Below are positions 54,396 to 62,848 of a DNA stretch of 64,000 bases, in pieces (position 1 is the first letter of the stretch; each line of letters begins with the position of its first letter). Made by a program: the position numbers and the translations under genes. The notes beneath the pieces were generated by a model. That model searched no databases. It was not told where the DNA came from and saw nothing but the letters and a program-made list of their open reading frames with translations. The stretch comes from Microbacterium sp. C7(2022) (GTDB taxonomy: Bacteria; Actinomycetota; Actinomycetes; Actinomycetales; Microbacteriaceae): the NCBI RefSeq assembly GCF_028823665.1, contig NZ_JAPEHV010000006.1, forward strand, positions 186,001 to 250,000, read 5' to 3'.

Positions 54396-55763
54396 ATGAC
54401 AGTCGACGGGTATTCCCCTGCTCCTTCCGCCGCCGAATCGACGGGCGGAGGTTGGCGCGCGCCGCTCGCGCCGCGGCCGCTCCATGCGAGCGTCACCGTC
54501 CCGGGGTCGAAGTCCTTGACCAATCGTGAGCTCATCCTCGCTGCGCTGGCCGACGGCCCGAGTGTGCTGAGCGCACCCCTGCACTCGGATGATTCCGTGC
54601 GCATGGTTAATGCGTTGCGCGCACTCGGCGTGGGCGTCGAACTCATTCCCGGCGAAGGACCCTATGGCGACGACATCGAAGTCACCCCGATCCGCCCGTT
54701 TGCTGGCGCCACGACGGTGGATTCCGGGCAAGCCGGCACGGTCATGCGTTTCGTGGCAGCCCTGGCCGGCTTCGCCGAGGGAGATGTGACCCTCACCGCG
54801 CACGAGAGTGCTCTGCACCGCCCGATGGGCGTCATGATCTCCGCGCTCCGCGACATCGGTGTCGACATCGATGACGGCGGACGCTGGACGCTGCCCTTCT
54901 CCGTCCGCGGCCACGGCCACATTCGCGGCGGCGAGGTCACGATCGACGCGAGCGCGTCGAGTCAGTTCGTATCCGGCTTGCTTCTTGCCGCGCCACGGTT
55001 CGATGTCGGTCTGCACCTGCATCACGCAGGCGAGCGCCTCCCCAGCATTCCCCACATCGATATGACCGTCGAGGCGCTCGCCCATCGCGGCGTGCATGTC
55101 GAACGTCCGAGCATCGGTGAATGGATCGTTCCAGCCGGGCCGATTCGCGGAAAAGACGTCGCGATCGAACCGGATCTATCCAATGCGGCCCCCTTCCTCG
55201 CTGCGGCGATGATCGCCGGGGGCTCGGTCACCGTCACCGGGTGGCCAGCGCACTCAACTCAACCCGGTGCAATGCTGAGCGACATCCTGCCCGTCATGGG
55301 TGCGCGCGTGAGCCGCCGCGGCGGTGCACTCACAGTCACGGCGGGCAGCGGCATCCGCGGAGTCGATCTCGACCTCTCGGCGGCCGGTGAACTCACGCCG
55401 ACAATCTTCGCGCTGGCTGCGTTCGCGGATTCACCGACCACTCTGTACGGGATCGGCCACATCCGCGGCCACGAAACTGACCGCATCGCGGCACTGGTTG
55501 GCGAACTGCGGAACCTGGGCGGCGAAGCGCATGAGCTCGAGGACGGCATTCGGATCGTCCCGGCACCGCTCCGGGCGGGAACATGGCGGGCACACCATGA
55601 TCACCGCATGGCCACCACGGGTGCGCTCATCGGGCTCGCCGTCCCGGGCGTGATCGTCGACGATATCGGAACTACGGCCAAGACCATGCCCGAGTTCCCC
55701 GAAATCTGGCAGCGGATGCTCGATGATTCGGCGGCCGCACCCGCCGCCGCAGAGGCACCGTGA
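54396..55763 (+). CDS. aroA: 3-phosphoshikimate 1-carboxyvinyltransferase (EPSP synthase)
   Basis: Sixth step of the shikimate pathway; joins PEP to shikimate 3-phosphate. The 455-residue protein has the phosphoenolpyruvate loop [14 protein letters not shown] (35-48), [27 protein letters not shown], and the C-terminal [23 protein letters not shown] and ADHRMA-like [17 protein letters not shown]. All catalytic blocks look intact. The ATG at 54396 follows a TAGGGT box by 8 bases, so the message is likely leaderless or nearly so. Its stop overlaps rsgA by 4 bases. Confidence 0.96.
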   Translation: MTVDGYSPAPSAAESTGGGWRAPLAPRPLHASVTVPGSKSLTNRELILAALADGPSVLSAPLHSDDSVRMVNALRALGVGVELIPGEGPYGDDIEVTPIRPFAGATTVDSGQAGTVMRFVAALAGFAEGDVTLTAHESALHRPMGVMISALRDIGVDIDDGGRWTLPFSVRGHGHIRGGEVTIDASASSQFVSGLLLAAPRFDVGLHLHHAGERLPSIPHIDMTVEALAHRGVHVERPSIGEWIVPAGPIRGKDVAIEPDLSNAAPFLAAAMIAGGSVTVTGWPAHSTQPGAMLSDILPVMGARVSRRGGALTVTAGSGIRGVDLDLSAAGELTPTIFALAAFADSPTTLYGIGHIRGHETDRIAALVGELRNLGGEAHELEDGIRIVPAPLRAGTWRAHHDHRMATTGALIGLAVPGVIVDDIGTTAKTMPEFPEIWQRMLDDSAAAPAAAEAP

Positions 55764-56812
55764 GCTGGCTCGACGATCTCGACGACGACGAACCGGGGTT
55801 CGACGAGGCTGACGTGCGCGTCCGGCCCAACCCGAAAGCCAACCGGCCGCGCACGAAGCGCCGCCCCGCTCATGCGGACGCCCGCATTGCTCGCGTGCTT
55901 GGCGTCGACCGTGGCCGCTACACCGTGCTGGTGGACGAAGACGGACCCGAGGAACGCACGATCCTCGCCACCCGAGCGCGTGAACTACGCAAGATGCCCA
56001 TCGTGACCGGCGATCGCGCACGCGTGGTCGGGGACACCTCGGGCGAGGAGGGCACGTTGTCGCGCATCGTCGGCATCGAAGATCGCTCCTCCCTGTTGCG
56101 ACGCAGCGCCGACGACACCGATCAGGTGGAACGCGTGATCGTCGCCAATGCCGATCAGATGCTCGTCGTGGTCGCTGCAGCAGACCCTGAGCCGCGCGAA
56201 CGCCTGGTCGACCGGTACCTGATCGCAGCGCTCGATGCGGGCATGAAGCCCCTCCTCGTCGTCACCAAGACCGATCTCGCCGACCCGAGCGAGTTCCTCG
56301 CACACTTCGACGCACTCGACGATCTGCAGGTGTTCACCAGCGGGCTTTCCACGGGGGGCATGCCGCTCGACGAGATCGGCGCTGCGCTCGTCGGGCACTC
56401 CACGGTGTTCGTCGGTCACTCCGGCGTAGGGAAATCAACGTTGGTCAACGCGCTTGTCCCTGACGCACGTCGCGCCACGGGCCACGTCAACGAGGTCACG
56501 GGGCGCGGGCGTCACACCTCGAGTTCCACGGTGTCGTTGCGGTATCGCGGTGATGCCGGCAACGGGTGGGTCATCGACACCCCGGGCGTTCGTTCCTTCG
56601 GCTTGGGGCACGTCGACACCGCGAACATCCTGCGCGCGTTCACGGACCTCGCGGAGATCGCGCTGGAGTGCCCGCGTGGATGCACGCACCTCAAGAGCGC
56701 CCCCGACTGCGCTCTACCCGAGGCTGTTGACGAGGGGCGGCTGGGACCACGTGGCGCCGCCCGCGTGGACTCCCTCCAGCGCCTTTTGCAGACGTTCGCG
56801 GACAAGACCTGA
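55760..56812 (+). CDS. rsgA: Ribosome small subunit-dependent GTPase RsgA
   Basis: 350-residue circularly permuted GTPase that releases maturation factors from the 30S subunit. Order of motifs: an N-terminal OB-fold (about 40-110), G4 TKTD (169-172), G1 GHSGVGKST (219-227), G3 DTPG in WVIDTPGVRSFG, then the zinc cluster CPRGCTHLKSAPDCAL. An acidic N-terminal extension of about 35 residues is typical of actinobacteria. The start overlaps aroA by 4 bases, the aroA-rsgA order also seen in mycobacteria. Confidence 0.95.
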   Translation: MSWLDDLDDDEPGFDEADVRVRPNPKANRPRTKRRPAHADARIARVLGVDRGRYTVLVDEDGPEERTILATRARELRKMPIVTGDRARVVGDTSGEEGTLSRIVGIEDRSSLLRRSADDTDQVERVIVANADQMLVVVAAADPEPRERLVDRYLIAALDAGMKPLLVVTKTDLADPSEFLAHFDALDDLQVFTSGLSTGGMPLDEIGAALVGHSTVFVGHSGVGKSTLVNALVPDARRATGHVNEVTGRGRHTSSSTVSLRYRGDAGNGWVIDTPGVRSFGLGHVDTANILRAFTDLAEIALECPRGCTHLKSAPDCALPEAVDEGRLGPRGAARVDSLQRLLQTFADKT

Positions 56813-56839
56813 CCTTCCCCACCCCGTAGGCTGGTGGAC

Positions 56840-57307
56840 GTGACTCAGCGCCTTGCCACCGGATCCCCTGCCCCCGACTTCACCCTCGTCAATCAGGACG
56901 GCACCGCCGTTTCGGCTGCCGATCTTCGCGGCCAGGGCGTGATCTTGTTCTTCTACCCCGCCGCAATGACACCGGGCTGCACGACCGAAGCGTGCGACTT
57001 CCGCGACAGCCTCGCACCGCTTCAGGCCGCGGGATACACCGTTCTCGGCGTATCGCGCGATGAACCAGCCAAGCTCCGCGAATTCCGTGAGCGCGATGGC
57101 CTCACCTATGACCTGCTGAGCGACCCGGATCACTCGGTACACGAGGCGTACGGCGCGTGGGGCGAAAAGCAAAACTACGGCAAGACGGTCACCGGCGTCA
57201 TCCGGTCGACCTTCGTCCTCGATGCGGACGGCACCGTGGTTCACGCCCTCTACAACGTCAAGGCGACAGGGCACGTCGCGCGGGTGCGCACCCTCGTCGG
57301 AGTGTGA
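56840..57307 (+). CDS. bcp: Thioredoxin-dependent thiol peroxidase (BCP/PrxQ family)
   Basis: 155-residue peroxiredoxin of the BCP/PrxQ type. APDFTLVNQDG is the family start; the peroxidatic cysteine is Cys47 in MTPGCTTEACDFRD and the resolving Cys52 is five residues on. The helix region and KTVTGVIRSTFVLDADG are typical. Reduces hydroperoxides using thioredoxin. An alternative GTG at 56834 exists, but 56840 is 7 bases after TAGGCT, consistent with a leaderless start. It may belong to the stress module with sigH/rsrA nearby (inference). Confidence 0.92.
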   Translation: MTQRLATGSPAPDFTLVNQDGTAVSAADLRGQGVILFFYPAAMTPGCTTEACDFRDSLAPLQAAGYTVLGVSRDEPAKLREFRERDGLTYDLLSDPDHSVHEAYGAWGEKQNYGKTVTGVIRSTFVLDADGTVVHALYNVKATGHVARVRTLVGV

Positions 57308-57312
57308 TGAAC

Positions 57313-57344
57313 ATGGTCGGATGCTGGACCCGGCATCCGACCAT
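57313..57344. terminator. Bidirectional hairpin between bcp and the small membrane protein gene
   Basis: Perfect 12-bp stem ATGGTCGGATGC (57313-57324) with GCATCCGACCAT (57333-57344) and an 8-base loop, between convergent genes only 39 bases apart. Confidence 0.75.
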
Positions 57345-57346
57345 CA

Positions 57347-57730
57347 TCACTCGCGCGCAGATCGCCCCGACGCTCGCACGGCGAAGATGAGAAGGGTGAG
57401 CGTAATCACAGCCGGCACCGCCAGCCACAGCGCAGTGACAGGCTCTGCGTACTGCCCCGTCGCTGCCCCGAGCGCCACAGCGAGGATCAGCAACTGAGTG
57501 ACGATGCCGCCGCTGCGGCCCCAGCTCAGTCCGCGCCACAGACCGACGGCGAAGGCGATCACTGCGGCAGCGAACACAGCCGAAAGCACCAAGAGCGCCA
57601 GCGCGGTGCTGACGATGCCGGTGTCGCCCGTCACCAGTGCGACGACCTCCCACCCCACGAGGACGGCGAGCCCAAGCCCTTCGAGCGCGACCACGATCGC
57701 CGAGAGGCGATCCCAGAGTGTTGTGAGCAT
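57347..57730 (-). CDS. Small integral membrane protein of unknown function
   Basis: 127 residues with four hydrophobic segments (about 9-32, 42-60, 71-86 and 92-115) and short loops, a four-helix membrane bundle. No conserved catalytic residues are visible. I chose the ATG at 57730 (MLTTLWDRLSAIV) with GGGAGAACGGCG upstream; ten residues earlier another start is possible. Similar small membrane proteins sit near whiB1 in Microbacteriaceae. It is divergent from whiB1 with a 249-base gap. Confidence 0.6.
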   Translation of the reverse strand: MLTTLWDRLSAIVVALEGLGLAVLVGWEVVALVTGDTGIVSTALALLVLSAVFAAAVIAFAVGLWRGLSWGRSGGIVTQLLILAVALGAATGQYAEPVTALWLAVPAVITLTLLIFAVRASGRSARE

Positions 57731-57979
57731 TCGCCGTTCTCCCTTGCCGTACTGCCGCATGAGTTGTGTGAACCCTCTAGATCACCGAGCGAATGCTCAG
57801 GTAACCGTCCAGAAACATCCCGTTCATCCCTTGATTCACGTTATGGGCTATGGGACGATTGAAAAAGCCGTGTGCTCCCACAGCGACGTGGGGCGAGCAT
57901 CGCTCGCACTCCCCACAGGGTACCGGACCCGAACCGGGACTCTCGTCACACATTCACCCCGTTATCAAGGAGCACCCCC

Positions 57980-58228
57980 ATGGACTGGCGCGACAAGGCC
58001 GCCTGCTTGACCGTTGACCCCGAACTGTTCTTCCCCGTGGGGAACACCGGTCCGGCCGTTGACCAGATCGAAAAGGCGAAGACCGTCTGCGCCAAGTGCA
58101 CCGTTACCGAGGTGTGCCTGCAGTACGCACTCGAGACCGGCCAGGACTCCGGCGTGTGGGGCGGGCTCTCCGAGGATGAGCGCCGCGCCCTCAAGCGCCG
58201 CGCGGCACGCGCTCGTCGCGCCTCCTGA
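57980..58228 (+). CDS. whiB1: WhiB-family Fe-S transcription factor (WhiB1-like)
   Basis: 82-residue protein with four cluster cysteines C9, C37, C40 and C46, then the conserved turn GVWGG (58-62) and a basic helix (RRALKRRAARARR) for DNA contact. The WhiB1 (WhmE) branch carries a 4Fe-4S cluster sensitive to nitric oxide and is essential in mycobacteria. AAGGAG lies 8 bases before the ATG. Upstream are 249 bases without a recognised operator. A terminator follows. The neighbouring pdtaS gene is in the mycobacterial order. Confidence 0.95.
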   Translation: MDWRDKAACLTVDPELFFPVGNTGPAVDQIEKAKTVCAKCTVTEVCLQYALETGQDSGVWGGLSEDERRALKRRAARARRAS

Positions 58229-58239
58229 CACACGCAGAC

Positions 58240-58282
58240 ACGCCCCTCTCGATCGGAGATCCCTCCAGATGGAGAGGGGCGT
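58240..58282. terminator. Hairpin terminator between whiB1 and pdtaS
   Basis: Perfect 10-bp stem ACGCCCCTCT (58240-58249) with AGAGGGGCGT (58273-58282) in a convergent gap, followed by TTCTTC. Probably serves both genes. Confidence 0.7.
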
Positions 58283-58290
58283 TCTTCGTG

Positions 58291-59772
58291 TCAGTCTTTG
58301 GCGATATAGCGCAGCGGAATCTCGATCGTGACTTCGGTCCCGCTGCCGGTCAGCGTATGCCAGTCGATCGTGCCACTTAGTTCACCCTGAATGAGCGTGC
58401 GCACGATCTGCGTCCCGAGACCGTTGCCCACTTGCCCCTCGGGCAGGCCTGATCCGGTGTCGCGCACGCGCACTTCGAGGCGTTCCTCGTCACGGTCGGC
58501 GACGATTTCCACGTCGCCCTCTTGACCCGCCAAGCCATGCTCCACGGCGTTCGTGACGAGCTCGGTCAGCGCGAGAGCCAGCGGCGTCGCGTACTCGCTG
58601 GGCAAGGTGCCGAATCTTCCCGACGAGCGCGTGCGTGCACGCGTGTTCGGTGCAGCCGCGACTTCGGCGACCAGTTTGAGCACGCGCGCGAACACATCGT
58701 CGAAGTCCACGTTCTGCGCGAGCCCCTCAGACAGCGTGTCGTGCACCACGGCGATCGCCGCCACACGACGCATCGCGTGCGTGAGAGCCTCGCGCGCCTC
58801 TTCGGAGTGCGAACGCCGCGCCTGGATACGCAGGAGCGAGGCCACCGTCTGAAGGTTGTTCTTCACGCGATGGTGGATCTCGCGGATCGTCGCGTCTTTC
58901 GTAATGAGTTCTTGCTCTTGATGGCGAATTTCTGTCACATCGCGGCACAGCAAAATGGCACCGACACGAGTGCCGTGATCGCGGAGCGGAATCGTCCGCA
59001 ACGACACCGTGACGCCGCGCGCCTCCATGTCAGCCCGCCACGGAGCACGACCGGTCACCACCACCGGAAGCGATTCGTCGAACTGACGCTTGTTCGGCAG
59101 GATGCGCGTCACCACTTCGACCAGCGACTCCCCTTCGAGCTCGTCAACGAATCCGAGGCGGTTGAACGCTGACAGCGCATTCGGGCTCGCGAACGTGGTG
59201 ACGCCATCGACGTCCAACCTCACCAACCCGTCCGATGCGCGCGGAGCGCCGCGTCGCGGGGACGTCGGAGCTGACATATCGGGAAACTCCCCCGACGCGA
59301 CCATTCCGAACAGGTCGTCTGCGCAATCGTTGAAGGTGATCTGCTGACGCGAGGGGGTGCGTGTCTCTCCGAGGTTGGTGTGGCGTGTGAGCACGCCCAG
59401 CGTCTGTGGCGCCTGACCGCTGATCGACCGCACCACGGGCACCGCACGCACGCGGGTGGGTGTCTCTTCGAACCAGTCCGGCGACGCCGAATCAATGATT
59501 CGGCCCGTACCGTACGCTTCGCGAACCTGCGTGGTCCACTGCGGGCGCACACGGTCGCCGACGATGTCACGGTAGAACAGCGTCGCCGCTCCGCTCGGCC
59601 GGGTGTGGGCGACCGCGATGAAGGAATCGTCGGGTGTCGGCACCCACAAGACGATGTCGGCGAACGCCAGATCGGCGAGGAGTTGACCATCACCTGCCAA
59701 GCGATGAAGCCATTCGACGTCATCAGCGGTAGTGCGGCCTTGGGCGTAGACGAGGTCACTAAGTGTCGACAC
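58291..59772 (-). CDS. pdtaS: PdtaS-type sensor histidine kinase
   Basis: 493 residues without membrane segments, so cytosolic. A GAF-like domain fills about 15-160, a PAS domain about 182-285 (VDGVTTFASPNALSAFNRLGF), then the HisKA_2 dimerisation/phosphoacceptor segment EIHHRVKNNLQTV with His301, and an HATPase domain (TELVTNAVEHGLAG and DTGSGLPEG). PdtaS with the antiterminator PdtaR controls ANTAR-dependent RNA reading; pdtaR is not in this window. Start GTG 59772. A convergent neighbour is whiB1, as in mycobacteria (Rv3219-Rv3220c). Confidence 0.93.
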   Translation of the reverse strand: MSTLSDLVYAQGRTTADDVEWLHRLAGDGQLLADLAFADIVLWVPTPDDSFIAVAHTRPSGAATLFYRDIVGDRVRPQWTTQVREAYGTGRIIDSASPDWFEETPTRVRAVPVVRSISGQAPQTLGVLTRHTNLGETRTPSRQQITFNDCADDLFGMVASGEFPDMSAPTSPRRGAPRASDGLVRLDVDGVTTFASPNALSAFNRLGFVDELEGESLVEVVTRILPNKRQFDESLPVVVTGRAPWRADMEARGVTVSLRTIPLRDHGTRVGAILLCRDVTEIRHQEQELITKDATIREIHHRVKNNLQTVASLLRIQARRSHSEEAREALTHAMRRVAAIAVVHDTLSEGLAQNVDFDDVFARVLKLVAEVAAAPNTRARTRSSGRFGTLPSEYATPLALALTELVTNAVEHGLAGQEGDVEIVADRDEERLEVRVRDTGSGLPEGQVGNGLGTQIVRTLIQGELSGTIDWHTLTGSGTEVTIEIPLRYIAKD

Positions 59773-59795
59773 GAGTCCAGCCTATTGTGCCGCCC

Positions 59796-61049
59796 TCATG
59801 CCATCGCGGATGCGCGACGTCGCGTGCCGCGGCGACCACGGGCGGGCTCCAGAACCGGCGCGCCCACGACGTGCTCCCCCACGAAGCGCCTCAGCGCGAG
59901 AGTGAACGGCGACCGGGGCGCGATATCGGCGATCGGCCGGCTCGCGAGGAGCGCGGCATCTGCCGACCGCGGGTCTTGGGGCAAGAACGACACGTCGGTG
60001 ATCCCCGCGAACCGGTCGAGCGTACGTCGCACCTGGCCACGGGCATCGATACCCAGCGATCCCGCGCGCAGCCGGTTCGCCAAGACCAATACAGGTGTGG
60101 AGCCGATCTCAGATCTCAGCTCCGCGTATCCACGCACGAATCGCGCGACGCCGACCGGATCGGCACCGACGACTGCCACCACGAGGTCAGCGCTGTGCAC
60201 GGCGGCCAGTGTCGCGTCGTTGCGGCGCAGTCCGTCTACATCGCTGATGATCTCTTCGTCGCGCTCCAGCGAGGCCGCCACATCGACCACCGTATAGTCG
60301 GCCCACGCGCGGCACTGAGCCAGCGCGCCAGTGACACGTCGATGGGTGAGCTCGGGCCACCGAGACGGTCGGTTCAGTCCCGTCAGCACTTCGACATTCG
60401 TCCCGGGCAACCGCAGGCTGATTCGCGTCAGCTCCCGCGCATCGAGCGTGCCCGCGTCGAACTGTCGGCACGCCGCCGCAAAGCCTGGGCCTTCGTCGGC
60501 GAGCCCCAGGCTGAGAGCGAGCGAGGGTGAATGCGAGTCGGCGTCGATCAGCGCAACATGCCTGTCACCACGCGAGAGTTCGACAGCGAGTTCGATGGCG
60601 ACGGTCGAGCGACCAGGTGCACCGCTCGCTCCCCACACCGTGATGACGCGGGGAGCGGATGCCACGGGCTCACGCATCGCAACGGGAGCAGTTCGCAACC
60701 GATCGGCAAGCACCCACGGCTCCACGTTCGCAGCGATCGGGTGCTCCAATCCGAACAGTGAAGCGATACGTTCCGCTGCAGCATCCCCGCACCGTGGCAC
60801 GACCCGTACGCTCGCTCGATCGCACATGGCGACGACCTGGGCGGTGACACTGTCCTTGCTCACGTCGAGCAGCACTGCTTCGGCGTCCATTACCGCCCGC
60901 AGGACCGTTTCGGAATCCGAACCCCAAGCGACATCTTGAGCAGCGGCGGCCAGCGCGGTCGGGGCCACGATCGCCACCACCGAGACACCTTCACGCGCGA
61001 GGGCGTGGGCGACGGCATCCCCGTCGTCGATCGCGAGGACGACATTCAC
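59796..61049 (-). CDS. MinD/ParA-like ATPase of the TadZ/CpaE type
   Basis: 417 residues. The N-terminal 120 resemble a receiver-like alpha/beta domain (MNVVLAIDDGDAVAHALA). The ATPase starts near 133 with VITVWGASGAPGRSTVAIELAVEL, a Walker A loop where the usual deviant lysine position and GK are replaced by GRS, as in several TadZ/CpaE proteins. LIDADSHSPSLA (169-171) has the switch Asp. A Gly/Arg-rich tail closes it. TadZ/CpaE proteins position Tad pili at the pole, but I see no TadA, TadB or pilin gene here. It overlaps the SAF gene by 4 bases. Confidence 0.75.
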   Translation of the reverse strand: MNVVLAIDDGDAVAHALAREGVSVVAIVAPTALAAAAQDVAWGSDSETVLRAVMDAEAVLLDVSKDSVTAQVVAMCDRASVRVVPRCGDAAAERIASLFGLEHPIAANVEPWVLADRLRTAPVAMREPVASAPRVITVWGASGAPGRSTVAIELAVELSRGDRHVALIDADSHSPSLALSLGLADEGPGFAAACRQFDAGTLDARELTRISLRLPGTNVEVLTGLNRPSRWPELTHRRVTGALAQCRAWADYTVVDVAASLERDEEIISDVDGLRRNDATLAAVHSADLVVAVVGADPVGVARFVRGYAELRSEIGSTPVLVLANRLRAGSLGIDARGQVRRTLDRFAGITDVSFLPQDPRSADAALLASRPIADIAPRSPFTLALRRFVGEHVVGAPVLEPARGRRGTRRRASAMA

Positions 61050-61672
61050 GAGCGCACTCCGGCCGAAACGATCGACAGCGCGGACTGATCGGCGATCGCG
61101 GAGAGTACGACGGCCACATCTGCGCGCGGAACCACGAGCTCGACCGACACCGCACCACCCCCGATCGCGGAGTCGTCGCGGGTCAGCGCGGCCACGGTGG
61201 CGTCGGCCACGAGGATTCGCGGCGTGTCATAGACGTTGCGATCGACCAAGGGGGCACTCCAGAGCTCGACGACGGCGCCGACGTCGATCGACGCGGGGAC
61301 GTCCGCGCTGGTGCGCACGACAACGCTTGCCGTTCTCACGGCGTCGGCCGTAGCCACGGCTGCGTGCGGCACGAGTTCCCCCTCTTCGATGGTGCGAGTC
61401 GCGACGACTCCCTCGACGAAGACGCTGTCGATCATGTACGTGTCCGATGCCGCGCCCAGCGCCACGTCGACCACGCGCAAATCGTCGCGCGTCACCACCT
61501 CGCCGGGAACGATCGTGTGCGCGGCCGCCAGAACGGGCGTCGTCTGCCGCGCTGCGGCGACGACGAACCACACGCCAGCGATGGATGCCACCACGAGAAT
61601 CACACCGAGCACAAGACGAACGTCGACCCACGCCGAACGGTGCGGCGCACGGGAAGCATCGGGAGCGGTCAT
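61046..61672 (-). CDS. SAF-domain membrane protein (CpaB/RcpC-like)
   Basis: 208 residues: short cytoplasmic N-terminus, one membrane segment at about 18-42 (VRLVLGVILVVASIAGVWFVVAAA), then an extracytoplasmic SAF domain at about 48-115 (AAHTIVPGEVVTRDDLRVVDV; VEGVVATRTIEEGELV) as in CpaB/RcpC pilus assembly and FlgA proteins. It starts ATG 61672 and its stop overlaps the TadZ-like gene by 4 bases, so the pair works together (inference). A secretin partner is not seen. Possible pilus or cell-surface role. Confidence 0.8.
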   Translation of the reverse strand: MTAPDASRAPHRSAWVDVRLVLGVILVVASIAGVWFVVAAARQTTPVLAAAHTIVPGEVVTRDDLRVVDVALGAASDTYMIDSVFVEGVVATRTIEEGELVPHAAVATADAVRTASVVVRTSADVPASIDVGAVVELWSAPLVDRNVYDTPRILVADATVAALTRDDSAIGGGAVSVELVVPRADVAVVLSAIADQSALSIVSAGVRS

Positions 61673-61711
61673 GGGTCCATCGTCACGTACTTCGCAGTTG
61701 CGTCCGGAGTG

Positions 61712-61720
61712 TTATCCACA
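61712..61720 (+). promoter_or_regulatory. Perfect DnaA box (TTATCCACA)
   Basis: TTATCCACA matches the DnaA consensus exactly. It lies in the divergent gap between the SAF gene and the HTH gene; a second copy is at 62756. A single box per site suggests DnaA-linked gene control or titration, not an origin. Confidence 0.45.
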
Positions 61721-61769
61721 GGCGTGGCGGTCGCGACCCAGGTTGACGCGTGCGCGCAATAATGGGGAC

Positions 61770-62051
61770 ATGCCCGAAAACCTCGCCGACGACGCGCGCC
61801 TTCTTGCGCCCGCGCAGGTTGGCGAGCTCTTGTCGATATCGGTCGACGAAGTGATGGCGCTTGTCATGGAAGGACGCCTGCGGGGGCTGCGCGCGGGTGC
61901 GCCGGCGCGCTGGCGAATCGAAGAGGCCAGCGTCGCGGAGTATCTCGATGACCAGGCCGAAGAGGCTCGGCGGATGGCGTTGTGGCGACAATCGAGCACA
62001 GCGAGCTTTCCCGAGCTGTGGGGCCAGAACGTCATTCGCCACTCCGACTGA
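61770..62051 (+). CDS. Excisionase/BldC-like helix-turn-helix protein
   Basis: 93-residue DNA-binding protein. LLAPAQVGELLSISVDEVMALVMEGRLRGL is a MerR/excisionase-like winged helix; the second half, RIEEASVAEYLDDQAEEARRMALW, is the family's C-terminal helix. Length and fold resemble BldC and other helix_turn_helix_17 proteins of actinobacteria. The frame is open further upstream, but the ATG at 61770 follows a CAATAAT box by 7 bases, a leaderless layout. It stands opposite the SAF/TadZ pair and may regulate them. No prophage is near, so excision is not implied. Confidence 0.8.
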   Translation: MPENLADDARLLAPAQVGELLSISVDEVMALVMEGRLRGLRAGAPARWRIEEASVAEYLDDQAEEARRMALWRQSSTASFPELWGQNVIRHSD

Positions 62052-62116
62052 CGGCGTGCCCACACGACGGCGGCGCCCGACCACCGCGTCAGGCGACAGC
62101 GTTGTCCGCCACGGCG

Positions 62117-62734
62117 TCAGATGACGGCGGGCGATTCGAGGCGCACCCACGCGATCGCGCTGAACGGAATCACGCGGAACGCGGTGACGTGACCGGATCG
62201 CCGGGGCGCCCCGGCGTCGTGCAGCGCGATATCCAGGTGGTCTGCACCCGCTCGATCAATCGTTCCGGTGAGCGGGGATCCCCCGCGACGCAACTGCACG
62301 GCGACTCCGACACGACGGCGCACCAGCCCGCGCAGCACGAAACCAAACGTCATTCTTTCGGCGAGCGCACTGCGTTCGGGAGCGGGCCGTGCACTGCGAA
62401 GGATGTCGGCGTGCGGCATCCCGACCCCTTCAATCGACGCAAGCGGCACGAGCATCTCGCCCGGGCCTGGAGGATCGAGCGCGGCCCAATCCACGCCGAC
62501 GGCTGTGGCCGCGGCCTGGATCACCGTCCCGTCGCACAGGTGAAATGTCGGCGGATCGCTAGTTGCCTCGCGCGATGTCAGCATGGTGAGCCTGTCGCGC
62601 AACTCGACGCGGGAGAGGCGCAGTCGCTCTGCCTCGGTGTCGAGCGCAGCTCTCTCGGCCTCCCATTCAGAGGCGAGCTGATCTTCTAGATCATCAAAAA
62701 AGCGGTCCCAACGCACTCGCCGAGAGTAGAGCAC
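62117..62734 (-). CDS. Conserved actinobacterial protein of unknown function
   Basis: 205 residues I do not recognise. The first 55 residues form a charged helix (FFDDLEDQLASEWEAERAALDTEAERLRL) likely to be a coiled coil. Downstream are two beta-rich segments, DGTVIQAAATAVGVDWAAL and VAVQLRRGGSPLTGTIDRAGADHLDIALHD, the second resembling an Sm/Hfq-like or SH3-like small barrel. The start is uncertain; GTG at 62716 (VRWDRFFDDLED) is an alternative. It lies between the HTH protein and the Rv3235-family gene. Confidence 0.6.
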   Translation of the reverse strand: MLYSRRVRWDRFFDDLEDQLASEWEAERAALDTEAERLRLSRVELRDRLTMLTSREATSDPPTFHLCDGTVIQAAATAVGVDWAALDPPGPGEMLVPLASIEGVGMPHADILRSARPAPERSALAERMTFGFVLRGLVRRRVGVAVQLRRGGSPLTGTIDRAGADHLDIALHDAGAPRRSGHVTAFRVIPFSAIAWVRLESPAVI

Positions 62735-62755
62735 GGATTACAAGTCGATGAGAAG

Positions 62756-62764
62756 TTATCCACA
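62756..62764 (+). promoter_or_regulatory. Second perfect DnaA box (TTATCCACA)
   Basis: Identical to the box at 61712, 1.04 kb away, in the gap between the divergent unknown gene and the Rv3235-family gene, 85 bases before the latter's start. May link these genes to the cell cycle. Confidence 0.45.
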
Positions 62765-62848
62765 ACCGGGGCTTTCGTCTCTCGCTGAGAGTTCGCCGTG
62801 TGTTCTACTAGCCGTCAGACGATCCCCCACTGTCGAGATAGGTATCCC

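Noticed and set aside
57731..57979. A CRP-like site upstream of whiB1 (TGTGA near 57766 and TCAC downstream)
   Set aside because: The half-sites are 10 bases apart, not 6, so the palindrome does not fit the consensus.
61712..62764. Replication origin indicated by two DnaA boxes
   Set aside because: Only two boxes 1 kb apart, no AT-rich region and no dnaA, dnaN or gyrB nearby.
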